In this document: one piece after another, positions 17,178 to 23,983 of the stretch
How positions within the stretch are numbered: position 1 is the first letter of the stretch
Layout: each line of letters begins with the position of its first letter
Origin: Ruminococcus sp.
GTDB taxonomy: Bacteria > Bacillota > Clostridia > Oscillospirales > Ruminococcaceae
Length of the DNA: 60,599 bases
Assembly (NCBI GenBank): GCA_017470535.1
Contig: JAFUYP010000011.1
Span: forward strand, 1 to 60,599
Reading direction: 5' to 3'
The notes under the pieces: model-generated
The model's input: the letters and a program-made list of their open reading frames with translations, nothing else
The model's database searches: none
What the model was told of the DNA's origin: nothing
Position numbers and translations under genes: made by a program

Positions 17178-17243
17178 AATTTGTCCTCCTGTCTTTGATG
17201 AGCCTTGGTATAATGATAGAATGACAGAGTTTATACTGTCATA

Positions 17244-17270
17244 GGTTAGCTAATGCTAACCCAATATCAA
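17244..17270 (-). promoter_or_regulatory. Operator/promoter of the ABC pair, shared with the feo operon
   Basis: On the minus strand: TTGATA (17270-17265), 3 nt, then GGTTAGC, 4 nt, GCTAACC (17261-17244), a perfect 7-bp inverted repeat. The same TTGATA-3-GGTTAGC-4-GCTAAC arrangement stands before the feo operon at 36867-36893 (22 of 27 positions identical). The repeat lies where the spacer and -10 would be, a good place for a repressor. The half-site GGTTAG resembles DtxR/IdeR half-sites, but the spacing between halves differs. Confidence 0.65.
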
Positions 17271-17494
17271 AAATTTCAGTCTTGTTTCCAAGACCTGAAT
17301 CAATTATAACATATTATTTCATGTTTTTCAAGGGGGTGGGTAAAAATTTTGAGATTTAGTATTTTGACGATTTAAGCATTATAAACCTTTTCCTGATAAA
17401 AACCCTTATTGACAGCGCAGCAGTTTTGTATTATACTTGAAAGTGATAGATGCAATCTGAAACCTTACAAATGCACTACAAGACAGGAGATAAA

Positions 17495-17533
17495 ATGAAA
17501 AAGCTCCATATAGGCATTTTAAACCATAGATAG
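17495..17533 (+). CDS. Possible 12-codon leader peptide
   Basis: CAGGAGATAAA precedes ATG 17495; the frame reads MKKLHIGILNHR and stops at a TAG that overlaps the Shine-Dalgarno TAGGAGG of the next gene. It could couple translation into the 17545 gene, or be the truncated start of a lost gene. Confidence 0.3.
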   Translation: MKKLHIGILNHR

Positions 17534-17544
17534 GAGGCTAAGTT

Positions 17545-18072
17545 ATGAAGGCTTTTTCAGTATTGTTTCAAGATTATAATTCTCCAGTAATCATTTATAA
17601 GGGTAAAACTGTATATCGATATTTAAGATGCACAGAAAGTGGTGAATATGTATTAGAATTCCGCAATGTCAAAACAAATGCCAAGCATAAGCAGTTTTTA
17701 ATGTTTCATCTTCTAAAAACAAATGGAGAGATTTTTGTGAATGACAAACGGTTTCAAATTCCGAAAACAAAATTCCCACAGTTATCAATAAATGAGGATG
17801 AACTTCGGAATTGTCACAGTATAAGATTTTTACTGCTTGGAGGTCACTTTACTATGTGTAATGGGGAAGATACTTCTGGTGATGGACGATTTGCAGATTC
17901 ACTGATATTCGGAGCAGCGATTACTATTGATCGATTGGATGATGGCTGGTTTAGACTAAATTGCAACGATACAGAAAACGATGATGATTTCGATGATTTT
18001 GTTTTTGATATAAGGGTTAAGAAAAATGGCGATGTGATTGATATGATTGATGATTGGCAACCAAAACGATAA
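17545..18072 (+). CDS. Hypothetical protein, immunity-like
   Basis: 175 residues, acidic, no signal or membrane segment. I do not recognise the family. The DNA is visibly more AT-rich than the flanking operons, and codon choice (many ATT, AAT, TTA) differs from neighbours, suggesting transfer. A run NDTENDDDFDDFVFDI lies near the C terminus. Start ATG 17545 with TAGGAGG. Together with 18228-18623 and 19144-20010 it forms a group of single, soluble, accessory genes of the kind seen as orphan immunity proteins of polymorphic toxins; this is inference from size, acidity and setting. Confidence 0.55.
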   Translation: MKAFSVLFQDYNSPVIIYKGKTVYRYLRCTESGEYVLEFRNVKTNAKHKQFLMFHLLKTNGEIFVNDKRFQIPKTKFPQLSINEDELRNCHSIRFLLLGGHFTMCNGEDTSGDGRFADSLIFGAAITIDRLDDGWFRLNCNDTENDDDFDDFVFDIRVKKNGDVIDMIDDWQPKR

Positions 18073-18227
18073 GTGTGAAACTATTAGGAAGATAATTTTA
18101 TGATTAACAATTCAAATGCAAAGCTATTAATAACGATATGATAAACCATCACAAATAGATAGAAATAAATTTAATGAACAAAAAAGAAAATATTGGGGAA
18201 ACGAGTGGGATTCAGGGAGATGGAAGA

Positions 18228-18623
18228 ATGGAAAATAATATTTTTGAATCTGATCTTAATACCACTTCAAATATTTATGCAGTTTTTGAAGATGATGGAA
18301 TAACCGGTTGGGTTTATCTTTATGATAATGAAAACAGTTGCATTGTTGCTGATTGTTGGATATATAACGCTTCTGAAGCTAACCATCGATCAAGAGAGGA
18401 AAGAAAAGATGTTCCACCGCCTTTACCAAAAGAATATTTAGTTGATGATCCAATTCTTATTAAGAATGTAAAAGACATTAGATTTAAATGGTCTGATGAT
18501 GGATATGCAGTAAATGTGATTATAAATGGATATATAATTGCCTATATTGATCTATGCACTTCAAAATCATATAATGTTAATATAAAAACATCTTGTCCAT
18601 GGGGAAATCCATTAACGCTGTAA
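18228..18623 (+). CDS. Hypothetical protein, possibly immunity-like
   Basis: 131 residues from ATG 18228, chosen because AGGGAGA (18214-18220) is well placed; the frame is open back to ATG 18174, which has no ribosome site. Notable pieces are TGWVYLYDNE, IVADCWIYN, a PPPLPKEYL loop, then FKWSDDGYAVNVIINGYIIAYI and a C-terminal SCPWGNPL. This pattern recurs in short uncharacterised proteins scattered over many bacteria, often near toxin or immunity genes. AT-rich like the preceding gene. Confidence 0.55.
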   Translation: MENNIFESDLNTTSNIYAVFEDDGITGWVYLYDNENSCIVADCWIYNASEANHRSREERKDVPPPLPKEYLVDDPILIKNVKDIRFKWSDDGYAVNVIINGYIIAYIDLCTSKSYNVNIKTSCPWGNPLTL

Positions 18624-18706
18624 GTGATTTTTTTGCTCTTATCCCCCTGACACACCACTCTCAAATTCACTGCACAAGCGCTCAAACAGCATACCGAAGG
18701 TCTGCC

Positions 18707-18830
18707 TGAAGTTCAAGTCGCTAAACGAAGTGCTTGAAGATCACCTGTCTGTAATGTGGTGAGTTGCAATTATTTGCTTAACATCTTATTATTTTGAGGG
18801 AGAGTGCCCAAGATCATTGACAAGTGTACA
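18707..18830 (+). repeat. Duplicated two-hairpin element, copy A
   Basis: The 57 nt 18707-18763 are identical to 20105-20161. A second block (18792-18830) matches 20176-20214 with two differences. The identical block can form two hairpins: TTCAAG (18712-18717) with CTTGAA (18733-18738), and TCACC (18741-18745) with GGTGA (18758-18762). The two copies bracket the 19144-20010 gene and the Fic relic. Confidence 0.75.
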
Positions 18831-18961
18831 TTATAAACCTTTTCCTGATCGCTGCCCTCATGCCAGCCGTCCTGCGAAAGCCGAAGAGCATCATAATACA
18901 GATCCTTGTTTTTAGCGATCTTGACTTCAAGGCGTTCAGGTTTGAATAGATAAAAAAGCAC
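18770..18961 (-). pseudogene. Fic-family relic (C-terminal piece)
   Basis: A 63-codon frame contains AKNKDLYYDALRLSQDGWHEG, which matches the stretch just before the C terminus of Fic/DOC proteins (YYDAL-x-S-x-x-GWHEG). The catalytic HPFxxGNGR part is absent and the sequence then diverges into the repeat copy A. A 21-bp piece of it (18829-18849) also occurs at 17377-17397, so fragments of the same gene may be scattered here. Confidence 0.6.
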
Positions 18962-19036
18962 TATAATGTTTAAAATAGCGGCATTATGGTGCTTACTTTT
19001 GTGATAGAAAGATCAAATACTGCACTCAGATCGTCC

Positions 19037-19065
19037 TTGACAGAGCCGTTATATAATGATATAAT
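19037..19065 (+). promoter_or_regulatory. Promoter of the 19144 gene
   Basis: TTGACA (19037-19042), 17 nt, TATAAT (19060-19065), perfect consensus in an AT-rich region. Confidence 0.8.
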
Positions 19066-19143
19066 TATATAGGAAATGGGTGTACTTGTCTTGTTGATAA
19101 AGTAATAAATGAAAAAGGTTTGAAAATCCGAGGAGGTTAATTG

Positions 19144-20010
19144 ATGGGAGCATGGGGCTTAAAAATCAGTGAAAACGATATTTATTGCGATATCAAGGAG
19201 ACTTACTCTGCTTTTTTACGAAGCGGCATGAGCGATGAGGATGCTGTGGCAAATGTCATAAATGAGTTTGTGGAGTATCTTTGTGACAGCGATGATGCAC
19301 CAATCTTTTGGCTGTCGTTGGCGGAAATTCAATGGAATTGGGGCAGACTGAGCTTTGAAATCAGGAAAAAGGCTCTTGAAAATATCACGCTGTCGCGTAG
19401 CGAGTACAATATATATAATACTTCAACCGAAGTGTTCGCTGAACGAATGAAAATTCTCGATGAGTTACAGGAGCAATTGTCGGCACCTCAGCCTAAAAGA
19501 AAAGTGTTTCGCAAAAAGAAATATCCGAGATGTGCGTGGAATAATGGTGATGTTTTCCGATATGAATTTGAAAGTAAGATTGCTGAAAAATATGACATGA
19601 CGCACAAATATGTTTTTATACAGAAGATAGGCGACTATTTCGACTTGGATCCCGATTTCAGGAAAATTGATAATGGAAGAAAGATTTTCGGAGAACTTTG
19701 CCCTGTCGTTCGTTTTTGGGTGACGGAAAACAAGGATTTCGTTCTCGGTGAACATAACAAGAATGATTGTCTTGCTTGCTACGGTATAGATCATGCTGAC
19801 GGAACAAATAGTTTTCAGTTTTATATTTTTAACCTTGCCAGCAAAACAGATAAATTTGAATTCATATGTAATTCAAAGACGCTTACTCCTGACAGGGAGA
19901 GTATGCCTCACGGTGAAGAAAATATTTGTCATATCAACTGGAAGTATTTTGAACTACATATCCTTAATCGTTATTTATACCAAACAAGGCACATAGATAT
20001 AATGCAATAA
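19144..20010 (+). CDS. Hypothetical protein with MGAWG-type N terminus (DUF4259-like)
   Basis: 288 residues from ATG 19144 (GGAGG 7 nt upstream; an in-frame TTG at 19141 is nearer). The first 95 residues, MGAWGLKISENDIYCDI then AFLRSGMSDEDAVANVINEF and WLSLAEIQWNWGRL, follow the pattern of DUF4259-like proteins, which often sit beside contact-dependent toxins. After a basic linker (QPKRKVFRKKKYPRC) there is a second, unrecognised domain (about residues 130-288) beginning with a WNNGDVFRYEF strand. Own consensus promoter. Bracketed by the two repeat copies. Confidence 0.6.
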   Translation: MGAWGLKISENDIYCDIKETYSAFLRSGMSDEDAVANVINEFVEYLCDSDDAPIFWLSLAEIQWNWGRLSFEIRKKALENITLSRSEYNIYNTSTEVFAERMKILDELQEQLSAPQPKRKVFRKKKYPRCAWNNGDVFRYEFESKIAEKYDMTHKYVFIQKIGDYFDLDPDFRKIDNGRKIFGELCPVVRFWVTENKDFVLGEHNKNDCLACYGIDHADGTNSFQFYIFNLASKTDKFEFICNSKTLTPDRESMPHGEENICHINWKYFELHILNRYLYQTRHIDIMQ

Positions 20011-20104
20011 ATATCAAAGCAGCGGAGCAATCCGCTGCTCATTTTTGCAAAAATAGTTGACAGTGTGTGTAATAAGTTGTATAATTTGATTACAGATTTG
20101 GTGA

Positions 20105-20214
20105 TGAAGTTCAAGTCGCTAAACGAAGTGCTTGAAGATCACCTGTCTGTAATGTGGTGAGCTGCAAATTTTATTTTTTGAGGGAGAGTGTCCAAGATCA
20201 TTGACAACTGTACA
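20105..20214 (+). repeat. Duplicated two-hairpin element, copy B
   Basis: Identical to 18707-18763 over 20105-20161, then similar again over 20176-20214. It ends about 30 nt before the consensus promoter of the candidate small RNA. Confidence 0.75.
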
Positions 20215-20243
20215 ATGCTTTTTGAATTTCTCGAAAAAAACAC

Positions 20244-20272
20244 TTGACAAATCATATGCAATGTGTTATAAT
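20244..20272 (+). promoter_or_regulatory. Strong promoter with no obvious gene
   Basis: TTGACA (20244-20249), 17 nt, TATAAT (20267-20272). The predicted start is about 20279, opening the hairpin-rich stretch described as a candidate small RNA. Confidence 0.8.
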
Positions 20273-20278
20273 AATTGT

Positions 20279-20363
20279 GGCGGTAATCATAAAGGCGAGA
20301 TGGTTACTTAATGAGGGCAATGGATTTGAGGGTATGCTGCGTGGCAACCCTCATTTCTGTTTT
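20279..20363 (+). ncRNA. Candidate small RNA, about 85 nt
   Basis: Between the consensus promoter and a terminator there is no credible open frame. Hairpin 1: GTAATCA (20283-20289) with TGGTTAC (20301-20307), one G-U pair, with a purine-rich 11-nt loop. Hairpin 2, terminator-like: TGAGGGT (20327-20333), A bulge, TGC, and GCA (20344-20346) with ACCCTCA (20347-20353), then TTTCTGTTTT. I know no family with this shape. Confidence 0.45.
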
Positions 20364-20397
20364 CTGGCAATATATTTGTAAATTTTTCAAAAAGGAC

Positions 20398-20426
20398 TTG
20401 ATTTTCCTGCCGCCATGTGGTATAAT
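20398..20426 (+). promoter_or_regulatory. tRNA-Arg promoter
   Basis: TTGATT (20398-20403), 17 nt, TATAAT (20421-20426). Confidence 0.8.
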
Positions 20427-20443
20427 AGATTTGTTGAGTTCAA

Positions 20444-20518
20444 GCCTCCATAGTTAAACGGATATAACAGCCCCCTCCTAAGGGGCAGTTACAGGTTCGA
20501 TTCCTGTTGGGGGTGCCA
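20444..20518 (+). tRNA. tRNA-Arg (anticodon CCT)
   Basis: A 75-nt cloverleaf with CCA encoded. Acceptor strands GCCTCCA and TGGGGGT pair with two G-U pairs, including the terminal one. The anticodon stem GCCCC/GGGGC holds loop CTCCTAA, giving anticodon CCT (20477-20479), reading AGG. T arm ACAGG-TTCGATT-CCTGT. It stands next to accessory DNA, and tRNA genes are usual integration sites, but no second copy of its 3' end was seen. Confidence 0.93.
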
Positions 20519-20520
20519 GT

Positions 20521-20550
20521 ACCCTGTCGCTTTTGCGGCAGGGTGTTTTT
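20521..20550 (+). terminator. Terminator of tRNA-Arg
   Basis: ACCCTGTCGC and GCGGCAGGGT pair around a TTTT loop (one T-G pair), followed by GTTTTT. Confidence 0.85.
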
Positions 20551-20583
20551 GCGTCCGGCGGCTGATATTTCGGTCAATTTGTA

Positions 20584-20612
20584 TTGACACGCAAATACCA
20601 GTGTGATATAAT
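20584..20612 (+). promoter_or_regulatory. Promoter of the first BspA-type gene
   Basis: TTGACA (20584-20589), 17 nt, TATAAT (20607-20612). Confidence 0.85.
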
Positions 20613-20645
20613 TCTAATGTAAAAAACTATTCGGGGGGAATAGAT

Positions 20646-22052
20646 ATGAAACGACAGCTTATTTCATCGGCACTGGCTTTAAGCCTTATTTTCGGCGGCG
20701 CTGCGGCACTGCCGGAGAGTATCACACCGCAGAGCAGTATAGTTGCACAGGCTAAGAGCATACGCAGCGGTGACTATAAGTACAGCCTGCTCAAAGACGG
20801 TACTGCAAAGATAGTAAAATACAAGGGCATCAAGACTGAGGTCAAGATACCGTCCAAAATAGACGGCAAAAAGGTCACGATGATAGGGCAATATGCGTTC
20901 AGCGGCAATGAGAAGATAAAAAAAGTGACTATCCCGAAAGGGGTCACTAAGATAGGTAATAGCGCATTTTCTGAATGTACTTTCCTTAAATCAGTCACTA
21001 TCCCAAAGGGCGTAACTGCGATATGTCAAAATGCATTTTGCGACTGCAATGATCTTAAAACAGTTAAAATACCAAGCAGCGTAAAAAGCATAGAAATGGG
21101 CGCATTTTATGGAACAAAATGGCTTAAAGACCAACAGAAGAAAAATCCTCTTGTTATAGTAAACAATATACTTTTAGACGCTGCGACCTGTAAAGGAAAC
21201 GTGACGATACCGAATGGCGTTACCAAGATAGCTGATATTGCATTTTCCGGCTGTACCGGTATTAGATCAGTGGAAATACCAAATGGTGTAACTAAGATAG
21301 GAATTGCTGCATTTTCCAGATGTACTAACCTTAGATCTGTTAAAATACCAAATGGTGTTACTAAGATAGGACCTGATGCATTTTCGGGTTGCACAAATCT
21401 TAGATCAGTAACGATACCAAAGAGTGTTACTTCGATAGATTTTTGTGCATTTAGCGGTTGTAAAAGCCTTAAATCAGTAAAGATCCCAAACGGTATTACC
21501 AAAATAGAACTAAGCACATTTGCAGCCTGCTCCAGCCTTAAATCAGTGACAATACCTAAGAGCGTTACTGAAATTGACATTTATGCATTCGACAGCTGTA
21601 CAAGCCTTAAATCTATAACGATACCAAAGAGCGTCAAAAAAATAGGTCATAATGCGTTCAATAATACAAAATGGCTTAAAGACCAGCAGAAGAAAAATCC
21701 ACTTGTCGTTGTAAACGGCATACTTATTGACGGCACAAAATGCAAAGGCAATGTAACTATCCCCAAGAGTGTAAAGTCTATAAATGACGGTGCATTTGGT
21801 GCATTTATGGAAATTAATAATCATAACACAAGCCTTAAAAGCGTAAAAATACAAAGCGGCGTTAAAAGCATTGGCAGTATGGCGTTCTCGGAATGCTCAA
21901 ACCTCAAAACCGTGACTATCCCCAAGAGTGTAAAGACAATAGGCGATAATGCATTTTTTGGCTGTCACAAAAACCTCACCATAAAGACCCCCAAAGGCTC
22001 AGCCGCTGCAAAGTATGCCAAGAAAAACGGCATAAAGGTAAAATATATCTGA
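20646..22052 (+). CDS. BspA-family leucine-rich-repeat secreted protein
   Basis: 468 residues. A signal peptide (MKRQLISSALALSLIFGGAA, cleavage likely near VAQA-K) leads into about 14 LRR_5 repeats with the core SLKSVTIPKSVTxIGxxAFxGC. Two larger blocks, NTKWLKDQQKKNPLV followed by CKGNVTIP, recur at about residues 158 and 338, showing internal duplication. No cell-wall sorting signal, dockerin or SLH domain is present, so how it stays at the surface is unclear. Such proteins commonly bind host or polymer ligands. A GGGGGG ribosome site precedes ATG 20646; terminator at 22077. Confidence 0.92.
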   Translation: MKRQLISSALALSLIFGGAAALPESITPQSSIVAQAKSIRSGDYKYSLLKDGTAKIVKYKGIKTEVKIPSKIDGKKVTMIGQYAFSGNEKIKKVTIPKGVTKIGNSAFSECTFLKSVTIPKGVTAICQNAFCDCNDLKTVKIPSSVKSIEMGAFYGTKWLKDQQKKNPLVIVNNILLDAATCKGNVTIPNGVTKIADIAFSGCTGIRSVEIPNGVTKIGIAAFSRCTNLRSVKIPNGVTKIGPDAFSGCTNLRSVTIPKSVTSIDFCAFSGCKSLKSVKIPNGITKIELSTFAACSSLKSVTIPKSVTEIDIYAFDSCTSLKSITIPKSVKKIGHNAFNNTKWLKDQQKKNPLVVVNGILIDGTKCKGNVTIPKSVKSINDGAFGAFMEINNHNTSLKSVKIQSGVKSIGSMAFSECSNLKTVTIPKSVKTIGDNAFFGCHKNLTIKTPKGSAAAKYAKKNGIKVKYI

Positions 22053-22076
22053 TAAACAAATAAGAAACTCAGGCTG

Positions 22077-22111
22077 TCCGCTCCGTTTTCGGGGCGGATA
22101 TGCTGTTTTTT
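22077..22111 (+). terminator. Terminator after the BspA-type gene
   Basis: TCCGCTCC (22077-22084) pairs with GGGGCGGA (22091-22098), one T-G pair; a TTTTTT run follows. Confidence 0.75.
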
Positions 22112-22123
22112 GATTTAAAACTC

Positions 22124-22152
22124 TTGACTTTTTGAATGTTTTATTGTATAAT
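22124..22152 (+). promoter_or_regulatory. Promoter of the PrsA/SurA-like lipoprotein gene
   Basis: TTGACT (22124-22129), 17 nt, TATAAT (22147-22152). Confidence 0.82.
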
Positions 22153-22206
22153 AAATAGGTTAAAGAAAAAATATAGATAATTCAGATTACCGAAAGGAGA
22201 TCAGAT

Positions 22207-23745
22207 ATGTCATTAAAGAAAAAAGTCGCTGCTTTTGTTACGGCGGCGGTCATGACAGCGTCAATGGCTGGCTGCGCAGATACAAGCTATGTTCTTACGG
22301 CAGACGGCGATAATATCAACGCAGGCATTTATATTGATTATATGTTCTCGGCTATGAATCAGCAGATATATATCTGGCAGTATTCAGGCGTTACCGAGAA
22401 TTTCTTCGATCAGAAGGTCGGGGATCAGGATTTCGCCGACTACCTGACTACAACAGCTATGGACAATACAAAGAAGTACGCCGCTGTTGAGAAGTTGTTC
22501 AAGGAGTCGGGGCTGAAAGTCTCGGCAGAGGATATGAAGTCTATCAATAACGACATCAGCGACAGCTGGGAAAACGGTCATGAAATGTATGAAAAAGAGG
22601 GTATCAGCAAGGACTCGCTTAAAAAGGTGCTTGTAAATTCCAAGAAGGAAGAAATGCTCTTTGACTATTACTACGGCACAGACGGCAAGGAAGCTGTATC
22701 AAAGGACGTTCTTAAAAAGTATATGGACGAGAATTATCTGAGATTCAAGTCGATAACTATAAGCAAGTCCACAGCTGAGGACGATGCGACTAAGGAAGCT
22801 GAAAACAAGGAAAAGCAGGAGCTTTTTGAAAAATATAAGGGCAAGGCTGACGGCGTCAAGTTCGCAGACTTTGACGAGATCATACATGAGTATGAGGAAG
22901 AAACTGCTCCCGAGGAAGAAGAAACAACAGAAGCTGCTGAGGGCGAAGAGGGCAAAGATACAGCAGCAGATGAGAGCAGTGAGGGCGCAGGCACTACTGA
23001 TGAAAGCTCGGCAGCAGATGACAGCTCGACAGCTGATGATAGTTCCGCTGATGATAGCTCTGCTGATGACAGCTCATCACAGGCAGACAGCTCTTCCGCT
23101 GCTGATAACAGCAGTGAGGTCGTAGAGGAAAGCAGCGTTTCGAGCTTTGAGGCTGAGGCGGCAGAATCTGCTGATGCGGAGGTCTCTGCAGATGACACAG
23201 TCGAGATCAGCGCTGATGATGTAGGCGAGGACGGTACGATAGATCTTAGCAGCCTTGACATCGGCGATGATGTTGAGCTTGCAGAGGACGGTACGGCAGA
23301 CGACACCGCAGCTGACGGTACGGCAGACGGTGAAGCGACTGAAGAAGAGGAAGAAGACCCTTACGAGCATGAGACTTTTGTAAACTACGGCTCGCTTACA
23401 GATGAGACACTTGAGGGCGACTACGGCAAACGCCTGACTGAGGTAAAGAACGCAGAGGCTGACAAGGTCATCACATATGAAGATGATAATGCGTTCTACA
23501 TCATAGTAAAGGGCGATGCGACCGAAAGAACTGCTGAGTATCTTGAAGATGAAACGAACTTCGATACAGTCCTTCACGAAGCAAAGGATAAGGACTTTGA
23601 AGCCAAGATAAAGACAGCACAGGAGGGGATAAACTTCTCCGAGAACAAGGACGCACTTGACAGGTACGTTCCCAAGACAGTCTATGAAAAGTACAATGAG
23701 TATGTAAACAAAAACTCATCAAGCTCGACTGCCGCAAACAGCTAA
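22207..23745 (+). CDS. PrsA/SurA-like foldase lipoprotein with long acidic Ser-rich insert
   Basis: 512 residues with a lipoprotein signal (TASMAGC, Cys about residue 22). Residues 30-200 resemble the SurA/PrsA chaperone N-terminal helical region (EDMKSINNDISDSWENG, KDVLKKYMDENYLRFKSI). Residues about 220-390 are extremely acidic and Ser/Ala/Asp-rich (repeats of SSADDSS type). A folded tail (YGSLTDETLEGDYGKRLTEV to VPKTVYEKYNEYV) follows. The order suggests a peptidyl-prolyl isomerase-like protein whose parvulin part is split or displaced by the low-complexity insert; I do not see a full parvulin motif. AAAGGAG site; strong terminator follows. Confidence 0.75.
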   Translation: MSLKKKVAAFVTAAVMTASMAGCADTSYVLTADGDNINAGIYIDYMFSAMNQQIYIWQYSGVTENFFDQKVGDQDFADYLTTTAMDNTKKYAAVEKLFKESGLKVSAEDMKSINNDISDSWENGHEMYEKEGISKDSLKKVLVNSKKEEMLFDYYYGTDGKEAVSKDVLKKYMDENYLRFKSITISKSTAEDDATKEAENKEKQELFEKYKGKADGVKFADFDEIIHEYEEETAPEEEETTEAAEGEEGKDTAADESSEGAGTTDESSAADDSSTADDSSADDSSADDSSSQADSSSAADNSSEVVEESSVSSFEAEAAESADAEVSADDTVEISADDVGEDGTIDLSSLDIGDDVELAEDGTADDTAADGTADGEATEEEEEDPYEHETFVNYGSLTDETLEGDYGKRLTEVKNAEADKVITYEDDNAFYIIVKGDATERTAEYLEDETNFDTVLHEAKDKDFEAKIKTAQEGINFSENKDALDRYVPKTVYEKYNEYVNKNSSSSTAANS

Positions 23746-23754
23746 AAAATATCA

Positions 23755-23790
23755 GACCCGGTACAGTAGTTTGTACCGGGTCTTGCTTTT
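23755..23790 (+). terminator. Terminator after the foldase-like lipoprotein gene
   Basis: Perfect 11-bp stem (23755-23765 with 23772-23782) around a 6-nt loop, then TTGCTTTTT. Confidence 0.9.
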
Positions 23791-23887
23791 TATGTGTTTG
23801 AGAGTGTGGGTCTCTTTGCAGCTTTGACAGCTGTATCCTGCTTATCTGATATATTTGTGAAAGTGAAAAGAAAATTTGCGTAAATCA

Positions 23888-23916
23888 TTGACTTTTAGGC
23901 ACGAAACTGTTATAAT
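23888..23916 (+). promoter_or_regulatory. Promoter of the enzyme I-like gene
   Basis: TTGACT (23888-23893), 17 nt, TATAAT (23911-23916). Confidence 0.82.
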
Positions 23917-23983
23917 AAATAAAAAGAGATAACAAGTGTATGTATTTTTGTGTGCTTTGTAAGACCGAAAGGCGGTGAGCATC

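Noticed and set aside
20311..20457. A short frame (MRAMDLRVCC...) downstream of the strong promoter at 20244
   Set aside because: It has no good ribosome site, crosses the terminator-like hairpin and runs into the tRNA.
20444..20518. An integrated element using tRNA-Arg as attachment site
   Set aside because: No integrase and no second copy of the tRNA 3' end were found in the window.
20930..21980. Regularly spaced repeats that at first look like a CRISPR array
   Set aside because: They are in-frame leucine-rich repeats of about 69 bp with protein-level conservation.
22734..23306. A 190-codon Ser/Ala-rich frame opposite the acidic insert of the foldase-like lipoprotein
   Set aside because: It is the complement of a GAT/AGC-rich repeat; no start signal, and the plus-strand gene has all expected signals.
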